Below are positions 1-6,510 of a DNA stretch of 7,408 nucleotides, one piece after another. The stretch lies in contig JAQGIA010000013.1 of the NCBI GenBank assembly GCA_028291445.1, positions 1 to 7,408 on the forward strand. The letters run 5' to 3'. A program made the position numbers and the translations under genes. Every line of letters starts with the position of its first letter. Positions within the stretch are counted from its first letter, which is position 1. This stretch comes from Belnapia sp. Lineage in GTDB: Bacteria; Pseudomonadota; Alphaproteobacteria; Acetobacterales; Acetobacteraceae. The notes beneath the pieces were generated by a model. It worked only from the letters and a program-made list of their open reading frames with translations, searched no databases and had not been told where the DNA came from.

Positions 1-1
1 G

Positions 2-571
2 CCGCCGGCGCCGATCCCCTGGTCAGCCCCGCCGCCGCCCCAGCCGGCCGAGGCACCGCCGCCCATCCCGTCGTCCCCGTTCGCTGTCCCCAGCCTGGCT
101 CCTGGCTTGGCCCCCAGCCTGGCCACCGTGCGGCTGCAGGAGCATTACGCGACGCCCGATGGCGGCTACCGCCACCTCGACATCTGGCTGGAAGGGGTCC
201 GCGACGGTGCCCTGGCCTGGCCCCGGCTGCGCTTCAAGCTGGCCCAGCGGGGCGAGGGGCCGGTGCTCGAATTCCGCTCCCGCGCGGATTGGCCGGTGAT
301 GTTCACCGCCTGGCCCGGCGCCGAGGCGGATGACTGGGGCCCCTACCTGCTGGTGCGGGAAGCCGATCTGGCTGGTGAATTCCTGGCCGCCCTGCCGCAG
401 GACCGCGACCGCCGGATGCTGGCGGCGCTGGTGCTGCTGCTGCCCGTCGCGGTCCGCCAGGCCGCGCGGGAAGCGCCGGCGGCGGCGGCCGAGAGCGGCC
501 TTTGGATGGATGGCGCGGAGCGGCTGGCGGCGGCGCTGCGCCAGGCGGCCGGCACGAGCCTCGACATCTGA
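2..571 (+). CDS. C-terminal part of an unrecognised conserved protein with a proline-rich linker (5' end outside window)
   Basis: The reading frame is open from base 2 to the TGA at 569-571, giving 189 visible residues, so the gene begins left of the window. The first 35 or so codons encode a low-complexity Pro/Ala/Ser stretch that looks like an interdomain linker. A compact domain follows, with HLDIWLEG, LRFKL and LEFRSR motifs, a WPVMFTAWPG segment, and a helical Ala/Leu-rich C terminus. The pattern reminds me of an uncharacterised domain found in Roseomonas and Rhodobacterales proteins (possibly DUF6212), but I cannot confirm this and assign no function. A TTG at 107 could be called as a start, but the uninterrupted upstream frame argues against it. 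No signal peptide or membrane segment is visible in this part. The gene converges on the minus-strand operon, with only 39 bases between the two stop codons, so it is probably functionally unrelated to it. Confidence 0.75.
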   Translation, partial: PPAPIPWSAPPPPQPAEAPPPIPSSPFAVPSLAPGLAPSLATVRLQEHYATPDGGYRHLDIWLEGVRDGALAWPRLRFKLAQRGEGPVLEFRSRADWPVMFTAWPGAEADDWGPYLLVREADLAGEFLAALPQDRDRRMLAALVLLLPVAVRQAAREAPAAAAESGLWMDGAERLAAALRQAAGTSLDI

Positions 572-587
572 ACGCTGCGGCGGCCGG

Positions 588-602
588 CAGGCCCCGGGCC
601 TG
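588..602. terminator. Short GC palindrome between convergent genes, possible bidirectional terminator
   Basis: A perfect inverted repeat lies in the 39-base gap between the stop at 571 and the minus-strand stop at 611: CAGGCC at 588-593, loop CCG at 594-596, and GGCCTG at 597-602. It could form a strong 6-base-pair GC stem readable on either strand. No T run follows on either side, so it is not a classical intrinsic terminator. Its position between two convergent 3' ends is the main support. In sequence this GC-rich such a short palindrome could occur by chance. Confidence 0.35.
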
Positions 603-610
603 TGGCGGCG

Positions 611-1603
611 TCAGCTCTCCAGCAACTCCCGCACCGCCGCCTTGATGAAGGCGGCATCCGCCGGGTTCGGCCCCGGATTGCCGGCGCGATGGCCCCAGAT
701 GCTGGGAATCGGCAGCAGCCGGCCATGCCGCAGATGCGGCATTTCGGCCTCGTTGTCGGCGACCCGGAAATAGAGGTCCGTCGCCGAGGGCAGCAGCAGC
801 ACGCGTGCCCGGATGGCACCCAGCGCGGCGGCCAGGTCGCCGCCATCGGCGATATCCCCGGCGTCCCAGGTGCGCAGCTGGGCCAGCAGGTCGGCGGCGG
901 GGCGGCGGCCGAAGCGTTCCTCCCAATCGGTGCGCAGGAAGGTATCGAGGTCCGGCGCGCCGAGCGCGGTCAGGTGCAGCCCGGCGCGGTAGAAATCCTG
1001 GCTCAGCGCCCAGCTCGCATAGACCCGGCCGAAGGCCCGCAGCGCCGCCAGCGGCTGGGCGGAAAAGCCGCCCTTGCCGTCGTATTCGGGTGCGGCTTCC
1101 AGCACCGCCATCTGGCTGCGCAGGAAGACCTGGTTGTGCACGGCGGTGCGGGCGCTGCCGCAATTGACGATGATGCGCTGCACCATTTCCGGGAAGGCGG
1201 CGGCCCAGTGATAGGCCTGCTGCGCACCCATGGACCAGCCGTAGACGGCATGCAGCGTCTCGATGCCAAAGACCTCGGCCAGCAGCCGGCGCTGGGCGCG
1301 GACATTGTCCCAGGCGGTGACCAGCGCCGGCCAGTCCGCGCTGTTGGAGGGCGAGGTCGAGAGCCCGTTGGCGAACATGTTGGGGATGACGATGAACCAG
1401 CGGGTCGGGTCGAGGATGCCCTCCGGCCCGATCAGCCATTCGAGGTCGGGGTGCTGCGCGCCATAGCTGGTGGGATAGAGCACGACATTGTCGCGCGCCG
1501 CATTCAGCGTGCCGTGGGTCTTCCAGACGATCTGCGCGCCGGGCAGGGTGCCGCCCCGGTGCAGCGGCAGGTCGCCCAGCGTGAAGCTGCCTTCGTTCGT
1601 CAT
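611..1603 (-). CDS. Alpha/beta-fold hydrolase, homoserine O-acetyltransferase (MetX)-like group
   Basis: A 330-residue protein with the alpha/beta hydrolase layout. The nucleophile elbow is GWSMG, with Ser124. Candidate triad partners are Asp276 in PSATDLYF and His305 in IWGHRAGN near the C terminus. The early VLYPTSYGAQ and later IVIPNMFANGLSTSP segments resemble the MetX-like group. Characterised MetX enzymes carry, from memory, a GGSMGG elbow; here it is GWSMGAQQ, so true homoserine acetylation is doubtful. A hydrolase or acyltransferase acting on a pathway intermediate is more likely. No signal peptide is seen, so it should be cytoplasmic. The ATG at 1603 overlaps the desaturase TGA as ATGA, implying translational coupling; a weak AAGG lies at 1614-1617. 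This is the last gene of the minus-strand operon. The fold and triad are secure; the substrate is unknown. Confidence 0.88.
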   Translation of the reverse strand: MTNEGSFTLGDLPLHRGGTLPGAQIVWKTHGTLNAARDNVVLYPTSYGAQHPDLEWLIGPEGILDPTRWFIVIPNMFANGLSTSPSNSADWPALVTAWDNVRAQRRLLAEVFGIETLHAVYGWSMGAQQAYHWAAAFPEMVQRIIVNCGSARTAVHNQVFLRSQMAVLEAAPEYDGKGGFSAQPLAALRAFGRVYASWALSQDFYRAGLHLTALGAPDLDTFLRTDWEERFGRRPAADLLAQLRTWDAGDIADGGDLAAALGAIRARVLLLPSATDLYFRVADNEAEMPHLRHGRLLPIPSIWGHRAGNPGPNPADAAFIKAAVRELLES

Positions 1604-2484
1604 GCCCGGAGCGCCTTCAGGTGTTTGGCATGCCAATCGGCATAGCCCGGATGCACATGCGCCAGCTTGTCGTGCAGCAGGGCATGCGCATCGCCCAGCC
1701 GGTGGAAGGGAATGAAGGGATACAGGTGGTGCTCGGCATGGAAGGGCATGTTCCACATCAGCAGCCGCACCGCCCGCGTCGTCAGCATGGTGCGGGTATT
1801 GGTCAGCCAGTTGCGGTCCATCGAGCAGCCGGTGTGCTCGGTGAACAGATAGAGCCGCAGGAAGGGTTGGCCGAGCAGTTGCGGCAGCACCCAGAACAGC
1901 AGCGGCGCCTGCCAGCCGAAGGCGATGCCAGCCAGCAGCGCCACCGTCAGCGTGACCACGACCTGCATCCGGAAGCTGCGGATGACCCGCGCCGCCGCCG
2001 CCGGATGGACGTAGGGATAGGCCGAGAGGTCGCCGCGCAGCCCATCCGCGACGAAGCGCAGCCGCGAGGTCCAGTAGGGGATCCCCAGCATGCGCGAGAG
2101 ATAGCCGGGCAGCCGGTCCGAGGGCGGCGCCAGCAACTCCGGATCCTTGCCGGGGATCTGGGTGTGGCGGTGATGCGCCAGGTGGAATTGCTGGTAGAAA
2201 TGCCAGTTGAACAGCGAGGGCAGGCCAGCCAGCCAGCCGACCACGGCGTTCAACCGGCGGCTGGCGAAGGCGGTCTGGTGCATCGTCTCGTGGAAGGGGG
2301 CGAAGAGCGCTGCCTGGACGATGCCGAGCGCCACCACGGCGGGTGCCAGCCACCAGCCCTCCGTCAGCGCCACGAGGGTCCCGGTGCCGAGCAGCAGCGC
2401 CAGATGGATGGCCAACTGCACCAGGCCGCGCCGGTCCGACCGGGCCGCCAGATGCATCATCGTGCCGGGAGCGGGAGCCTGCAT
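1600..2484 (-). CDS. Membrane fatty acid desaturase/hydroxylase-family protein
   Basis: A 294-residue integral-membrane protein carrying the three histidine boxes of the non-haem di-iron desaturase/hydroxylase superfamily: HETMH (65-69), HLAHH (101-105, followed by RH) and HAEHH (249-253). An additional His lies in TEHTG at 217. Hydrophobic segments at about 21-40, 45-64, 80-93 and 173-205 fit the usual paired membrane hairpins, with the His boxes on the cytoplasmic face. The family uses O2 and electrons from a ferredoxin or cytochrome b5 to desaturate or hydroxylate lipids or small molecules; no electron-transfer partner is visible here. Within an amidase/aminohydrolase operon, a small-molecule oxygenase or desaturase role (for comparison, RtxC in rhizobitoxine synthesis) is as plausible as lipid modification. 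The start at 2484 lies 2 bases after the upstream stop; GGAGG at 2498-2502 is 13 bases away, rather far. An in-frame ATG nine codons downstream is an alternative. The 3' end overlaps the hydrolase start. Confidence 0.88.
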   Translation of the reverse strand: MQAPAPGTMMHLAARSDRRGLVQLAIHLALLLGTGTLVALTEGWWLAPAVVALGIVQAALFAPFHETMHQTAFASRRLNAVVGWLAGLPSLFNWHFYQQFHLAHHRHTQIPGKDPELLAPPSDRLPGYLSRMLGIPYWTSRLRFVADGLRGDLSAYPYVHPAAAARVIRSFRMQVVVTLTVALLAGIAFGWQAPLLFWVLPQLLGQPFLRLYLFTEHTGCSMDRNWLTNTRTMLTTRAVRLLMWNMPFHAEHHLYPFIPFHRLGDAHALLHDKLAHVHPGYADWHAKHLKALRA

Positions 2485-2486
2485 GG

Positions 2487-3254
2487 TCAGAAGGCGACCT
2501 CCCGGTTGACGTCCTTGTAGAGCAGGTAGGCGGCGCCGCCCCAGCCGGTGCAGTAGAATTGCTGCGGCACGAAGGGACCCATCCAAATGAAGTCCCCGGT
2601 CCAGACCTCGTGCCAGTCGCGATCCAGCAGTTGCAGCCCCTGGCCTTCCAGCATCAGCAGGCCGTGCTCCATGATATGGGTCTCGACACAATGAAAATGG
2701 GTGCCGCGGTCGAAGCCCATGATGTTCATCTCGAAGTCCATGGACATGTCGAGATTGCCGAGCAGGTACTGCCGCCAGCGGCCGCTGTCGTCGACGCGGG
2801 TTACCGGCGTGGTGTCGCGGGTGCCGAAGCGTGCGGCGGGTGGAGCGATACCGGCCGCCTCGACATAGGGGCGGCTGATCCAGACCGCGCGCAGCAGGAC
2901 ATCGCCGGCGTTGCGCAGGCTGTAGCGGGCGCCGGCCGGGATATAGGCGAAGCCGCCCGGCTCCAGCATGGCGGTCGCGGCATCGGCGGCGACATCCAGC
3001 GTGCCTTCCAGCACATAGAGGAAATGCTCCAGCCCATCCTCACGCGGGGCGACGGTGCCGCCGCCGGGGACGGCTTCCAGTCGGCCCTGGGCGAAGCCGG
3101 CGCCCAGCTTCGGGGTCGCCTGGTAGAAGACCGAGGCCTTGTCCAGCCAGGGCACGAAGCTGGGGAACATGCCGTCCGGCGGCAGCACCGCGTAATTGCG
3201 GGAGACCAGGCTGCGGTTATGGCCGATGACGCCGGGCGGGACGGGGGCTCGCAT
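2487..3254 (-). CDS. allE: (S)-ureidoglycine aminohydrolase-type bicupin (AllE/YlbA family)
   Basis: A 255-residue two-cupin protein, the usual length for AllE. Characterised members convert (S)-ureidoglycine to (S)-ureidoglycolate and ammonia in allantoin degradation, using a Mn2+ in the C-terminal cupin. The N-terminal cupin (about 45-130) includes TPKLGAGF and EHFLYVLEG; the C-terminal cupin (about 165-255) includes ETHIMEHG and ends in YLLYKDVNRE. Glu191, His193, His197 and Gln231 match, at constant offset, the metal ligands I recall for the Arabidopsis enzyme, and Tyr243 and Lys247 match its substrate-side residues. An oddity is that the GQGxY motif of E. coli and plant enzymes reads GQGLQ here (Gln208), so the substrate may differ. 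No other allantoin-pathway gene is visible. It starts 5 bases after the amidase 1 stop and ends 2 bases before the desaturase start. The gene symbol reflects family, not proven activity. Confidence 0.85.
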   Translation of the reverse strand: MRAPVPPGVIGHNRSLVSRNYAVLPPDGMFPSFVPWLDKASVFYQATPKLGAGFAQGRLEAVPGGGTVAPREDGLEHFLYVLEGTLDVAADAATAMLEPGGFAYIPAGARYSLRNAGDVLLRAVWISRPYVEAAGIAPPAARFGTRDTTPVTRVDDSGRWRQYLLGNLDMSMDFEMNIMGFDRGTHFHCVETHIMEHGLLMLEGQGLQLLDRDWHEVWTGDFIWMGPFVPQQFYCTGWGGAAYLLYKDVNREVAF

Positions 3255-3259
3255 GGGGT

Positions 3260-4879
3260 TCAAACTGCTCCGAACTGGAAGATGTTCGCCGGCTCCTCGG
3301 TGAAGCCGCGGGGCCGCCGCAGCCGGCCGGCCATCTGTTCCACATAGGGGGCGGCGGCGCAAAGCAGTTCGAACTGCCGGGCGTTCAGCACCAGCCCGGC
3401 GCGCCGGGCGATCAGGGCGATGGCGTCGCGCTCGGCCGCGGTCACCTCGGCCGGGGTCGGGTCCGGCACCGGGGGCAGCGGCGGCGCGGCGGCGCCGGGG
3501 GTCAGCGCGGGGCGACGGTCCCGCCAGGGGGTGGCCTGCTCATAGGCATGCGCCACGCGCAGCACCTGGGCATCGTCGAAGGGCCGGCCTGCCACCTGCA
3601 TGGACAGCGGCAGGCCTTCCGGGGTGAAGCCGATGCATTGCGAGATGGCCGGGCCGCCGCTGACGTTGAAGGGGGTGGTGAGCGAGCCCTTCTGCCAGAA
3701 GTGGATGGTTCTCCACGCCTCGAAACGGGGCGCGGGGCCGGGGGCCGCCGTCACCAGCACGTCGTACTTCGCATAGAGCGGGGCGAATTCGGCCAGCATG
3801 ACGCGGCGTTCGCGCTGCGCCTGCAGGTAATCCTCGGCCCGGATCAGGATGGCGGCGAGCGAGCGGCCGAGGAAATCCTCGCCGAACTTCTCCGGATTCT
3901 CCCGCAGCCCCTTCTCGTGCACGGCGTAAAGCTCGGCCTCGGCGGTCAGCACCTTCACCGCGTAATAGTCGGCGGCGGGCCGGATGCGGACATCCTCCAG
4001 CACCGCGCCGAGGCCGCGCAGCACCTCCAGCGCCGCCTCCATCGCCGCCTTGGCCACGGCAGGGATGGGCACGTCGGTCTCGTACAGCTCGCGCAGCACG
4101 CCGATGCGGAGGCCGCGGATATCCCCGGTCAGCGCGGCGCGGTAGTCCGGGATGGGGCGATCGGCGCTGGCCGGGTCGAGCGGATCGTGGCCCGCCAGCG
4201 CGCCGAGCATGATGGCGCAATCCTCGGCGGTCCAGGCCATGGGCCCGGCGTGGTCGTAGCTGAAGGAGTTGGTCCAGACCCCACGGCGGGACAGCAGCCC
4301 ATAGGTCGGCTTGAGCCCGCTGATGCCGCAGAGCGCCGCCGGGTTGCGGATCGAGCCGCCGGTATCCGAGCCCATCGCCCCCAGCGCCAGCCCGGCCGCT
4401 ACCGCCGCACCCGAGCCGGAGGAGGAGCCGCCGGTGATATGCGCGGTGTTCCAGGGGTTGCGCGCCGGTGGCCAGGGCAGGTCGAAGCTCGGCCCGCCAT
4501 GGGCGAATTCATGCGTCGCCAGCTTGCCGAGCAGCACGCCGCCGGCCGCGTACAGCTTCGAGACGGTGACCGCATCCTCGGCCGGGACATGGTCGATCGC
4601 GCTGCGGGAATGGCCGGTGGTGGGAATGCCCGCCGTCGAAAAAATATCCTTCAGCGCGAAGGGGATGCCATGCATCGGGCCGCGCGGGCCGGAGGCGGCG
4701 ATCTCGGCCTCGGCCTGGCGCGCCTGCTCCAGCGCCAGCTCCGGCGTCGGGCGGATATAGGCATTGATCTGCGGGTCGAAGGTCTCGATCCGGCCGAGCA
4801 ATTCCTGGGTCAGCTCGACCGGCGAGAGCGAGCGGTCGGCGATGTGGCGGGACGCCTCGGCGATGGTCCAATAATTCAT
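3260..4879 (-). CDS. Amidase-signature hydrolase with C-terminal AtzG-like tail (amidase 1)
   Basis: A 539-residue amidase-signature enzyme that should hydrolyse a C-N bond in a carboxamide, ureide or carbamoyl compound through a Ser-cisSer-Lys triad. Visible triad: Lys77 in ALKDIF, Ser152 in the GGSSSGSG loop and the nucleophile Ser176 in SDTGGSIR. The 75- and 24-residue spacings are those of FAAH and GatA. The core ends near ATPWRDRRP at about 460. A Pro/Ala-rich linker follows, then a 58-residue tail (482-539) with a QFELL helix and an EPANIF ending that resembles the AtzG/GatC-type small subunit. It is not credible as tRNA amidotransferase GatA, because no gatB or gatC neighbours it and the tail is extra. 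The ATG at 4879 is 5 bases after the amidase 2 stop; GGAG at 4888-4891 overlaps the end of that gene with an 8-base spacer. It is closely similar to amidase 2 throughout. The substrate is unknown. Confidence 0.92.
   Translation of the reverse strand: MNYWTIAEASRHIADRSLSPVELTQELLGRIETFDPQINAYIRPTPELALEQARQAEAEIAASGPRGPMHGIPFALKDIFSTAGIPTTGHSRSAIDHVPAEDAVTVSKLYAAGGVLLGKLATHEFAHGGPSFDLPWPPARNPWNTAHITGGSSSGSGAAVAAGLALGAMGSDTGGSIRNPAALCGISGLKPTYGLLSRRGVWTNSFSYDHAGPMAWTAEDCAIMLGALAGHDPLDPASADRPIPDYRAALTGDIRGLRIGVLRELYETDVPIPAVAKAAMEAALEVLRGLGAVLEDVRIRPAADYYAVKVLTAEAELYAVHEKGLRENPEKFGEDFLGRSLAAILIRAEDYLQAQRERRVMLAEFAPLYAKYDVLVTAAPGPAPRFEAWRTIHFWQKGSLTTPFNVSGGPAISQCIGFTPEGLPLSMQVAGRPFDDAQVLRVAHAYEQATPWRDRRPALTPGAAAPPLPPVPDPTPAEVTAAERDAIALIARRAGLVLNARQFELLCAAAPYVEQMAGRLRRPRGFTEEPANIFQFGAV
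3261..3271 (-). promoter_or_regulatory. Ribosome-site region leaving the allE-like start ambiguous (ATG 3254 or TTG 3263)
   Basis: On the minus strand, GGAG (3271-3268) lies 13 bases before the ATG at 3254 but only 4 bases before an in-frame TTG at 3263-3261. The TTG overlaps the amidase 1 stop as TTGA, mirroring the ATGA overlaps elsewhere in this operon. Neither spacing is ideal. I kept ATG as the stronger start codon; the TTG start would add three residues. Confidence 0.4.
4502..4528. repeat. 27-base exact direct repeat shared by amidase 1 and amidase 2 genes (copy A)
   Basis: This stretch, encoding the GKLATHEFA block on the minus strand, is identical to 6121-6147, about 1.6 kb away in the same orientation. 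It reflects the common origin of the two genes and a conserved protein block, not a mobile element. It could serve as a recombination site that would fuse or delete one amidase. Confidence 0.6.
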
Positions 4880-4884
4880 CGCCG

Positions 4885-6510
4885 CTACTCCGTATCCAGG
4901 AAGGTGGCATTGGCCGGTTCCGCCCCGAAGGGCAGGTCGCGCGGCAGGGCGGCGATCATCGCATCGAGATGCGGCAACGCCTCGGCAAGCTGGGCGAATT
5001 GCGCCGCGTCCGGGGCGATGGCGGCGTGCCGCGCCAGGGCCGCGACATCCCGGCCCCAGGGTTCCGCTGGGGGCGGCGCCGCCTGGCTGACCGGATGCTC
5101 GGCCGGTCCGGTCGCCGGCACCACCGGGCGCCGCTGCCGCCAGGGCGTTGCCGCCTCATAGGCTTGGCCGATCCGCAGCAGGGTCGCCTCGTCGAAGGGG
5201 CGCGTGGCGAATTGCAGCGACAGCGGCAGGCCATTCGGGCCGAAGCCGTTGCAGAGCGACAGGCAGGGCAGCTGCGCCACGTTCCACGGGTTGGTCAGCG
5301 GCGGGGCGGCGAAATTCGCCTCCGCCCGCATCTCCGCCATCACCGGCGCCTCGCCCCAGGTGGTCGAGGTGAGCAGGGCGTCGACGTCGCGCAGCGCCGC
5401 CCGCATCTCATCCGCCAGCAGGCGCTGGAAGCGCTGCGCCTGGACGTATTCGGGGCCGCTGATCATGGCGCCCGGGAAGATCCGGTAGCGGAAGACCTCG
5501 CCGTAGTCCTGCGGCCGGCTGCGGAGCCAATCGGCATGGATGGCGAAGCTCTCGGCGGCGCCGGTGACGCGCATGGTGGCCTGGTAGGCGGCCAGCGGAT
5601 GCAGGGTGATCTCGCGTACCTCGGCGCCCAATCCGCGGAGGATGGCGACGGCGGCATCCATGGCGGCGATGGTCGCGTCGCTGGCGCGGCGATCGCTCTC
5701 GTACCAGTGGCGGACCAGGCCGATCTTCATGCCCTTGATCCCCGCGTGCAATTCCGCGGAAAAATCCGGTACCGGCACGTCGGCACTGGCCGGATCGCGC
5801 GGGTCATGGCCGGCGATGGCCTGCAACAGGATGGCACAATCCTCGACCGTCCAGGCGAGCGGCCCCGCGTTGTCGAGCGTGAAGCTCAGCGGCAGCACGC
5901 CGCGCTTGCTGACGCGGCCATAGGTCGGCTTCAGCCCCGCGGTGCCGCAGAAGGCGGCCGGCAGGCGGATGGAGCCGCCGGTATCCGAACCCATCGCCCC
6001 CGGCACCAGCCCCGCCGCCACCGCGACGCCCGAGCCGGAAGAAGAACCGCCGGGGAAGCGCGTCAGATCCCAGGGATTGCGCGCGGGCGGGAAGGGCAGG
6101 TCCCAGGAAGGTCCGCCGGTGGCGAATTCATGCGTCGCCAGCTTGCCCAGCAACACGCCGCCCGCCGCCTTCAGGCTGGCGGTGGTGGCGGCATCCTCGG
6201 TGGCGATGTTGTCGACGCAGCGCTGCGAATGCCCGGTGGTGGGCAGGCCCTCGCTGGCAAAGATGTCCTTCAGGGCGAAGGGTACGCCATGCAGCGCACT
6301 GCGCGGGCCGCCGGCCATGATCTCGGCCTCGGCGGCACGTGCGGTCGCCATCGCCGGCTCGGCCGTCACCCGGATGAAGCTGCGCAGCACCCCGTCCATC
6401 GCCTCGATCCGGGCGAGGCAGGCGCTGGTCAGTTCCGCCGGCGAAAGGTCGTGGGCGGCGATGCGCCGCGCCGCCTCGGCGATGTTCAGGAAGCAGAGCT
6501 CGTCGCTCAT
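4885..6510 (-). CDS. Amidase-signature hydrolase with C-terminal AtzG-like tail (amidase 2)
   Basis: A 541-residue paralogue of amidase 1. The triad is intact: Lys81 in ALKDIF, Ser156 in GGSSSGSG and the nucleophile Ser180 in SDTGGSIR, again with 75- and 24-residue spacings. The core ends near ATPWRQRRP; a Pro-rich linker leads to a 58-residue tail (484-541) that aligns without gaps over most of its length with the tail of amidase 1, sharing QF, a Met, an LxR segment and EPAN. The two genes probably arose by tandem duplication and may act on successive intermediates or form hetero-oligomers (inference). I chose the ATG at 6510 because it overlaps the amidase 3 stop as ATGA, has GGAG 8 bases upstream, and places the NIAEAARRIA segment level with TIAEASRHIA of amidase 1. 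An ATG at 6543 would add 11 residues and overlap amidase 3 by 37 bases. No signal peptide is seen; cytoplasmic. The substrate is unknown. Confidence 0.92.
   Translation of the reverse strand: MSDELCFLNIAEAARRIAAHDLSPAELTSACLARIEAMDGVLRSFIRVTAEPAMATARAAEAEIMAGGPRSALHGVPFALKDIFASEGLPTTGHSQRCVDNIATEDAATTASLKAAGGVLLGKLATHEFATGGPSWDLPFPPARNPWDLTRFPGGSSSGSGVAVAAGLVPGAMGSDTGGSIRLPAAFCGTAGLKPTYGRVSKRGVLPLSFTLDNAGPLAWTVEDCAILLQAIAGHDPRDPASADVPVPDFSAELHAGIKGMKIGLVRHWYESDRRASDATIAAMDAAVAILRGLGAEVREITLHPLAAYQATMRVTGAAESFAIHADWLRSRPQDYGEVFRYRIFPGAMISGPEYVQAQRFQRLLADEMRAALRDVDALLTSTTWGEAPVMAEMRAEANFAAPPLTNPWNVAQLPCLSLCNGFGPNGLPLSLQFATRPFDEATLLRIGQAYEAATPWRQRRPVVPATGPAEHPVSQAAPPPAEPWGRDVAALARHAAIAPDAAQFAQLAEALPHLDAMIAALPRDLPFGAEPANATFLDTE
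6121..6147. repeat. 27-base exact direct repeat shared by amidase 1 and amidase 2 genes (copy B)
   Basis: Identical to 4502-4528 and in the same orientation. It lies in the equivalent codons of amidase 2, upstream of the Ser-rich signature. Interpretation is as for copy A. Confidence 0.6.

Noticed and set aside
1..106. Proline/CCG-rich stretch as a nucleotide repeat or promoter region
   Set aside because: It is continuous in frame with the downstream domain and reads as a Pro/Ala linker.
303..1439. Minus-strand open frame of 378 codons overlapping the hydrolase gene and the left-edge gene
   Set aside because: It is out of frame with the hydrolase triad motifs and strongly Arg/Pro/Ala-rich, so a shadow.
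611..2353. Extended start for the hydrolase, reading 250 codons into the desaturase gene
   Set aside because: The extension is an out-of-frame reading of the desaturase; the ATG at 1603 with its ATGA overlap and the start of family similarity fit far better.
1621..3347. Plus-strand open frames (1621-2520 and 2343-3347) opposite the desaturase and AllE-like genes
   Set aside because: Shadow frames of GC-rich coding DNA; the minus strand carries intact His boxes and cupin motifs.
2487..3362. Upstream start at 3362 for the AllE-like gene
   Set aside because: It would overlap the amidase 1 tail by about 100 bases and add an Arg-rich leader not seen in this family.
3260..4879. Amidase 1 as GatA of the tRNA-dependent amidotransferase
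   Set aside because: The triad is shared by all amidase-signature enzymes; there is no gatB or gatC next to it, three paralogues lie in tandem, and the C-terminal tail is not a GatA feature.
3548..5161. Plus-strand open frame of 537 codons opposite amidase 1 and the end of amidase 2
   Set aside because: It runs across two real genes in antisense, has a low-complexity composition and matches no family I recognise.
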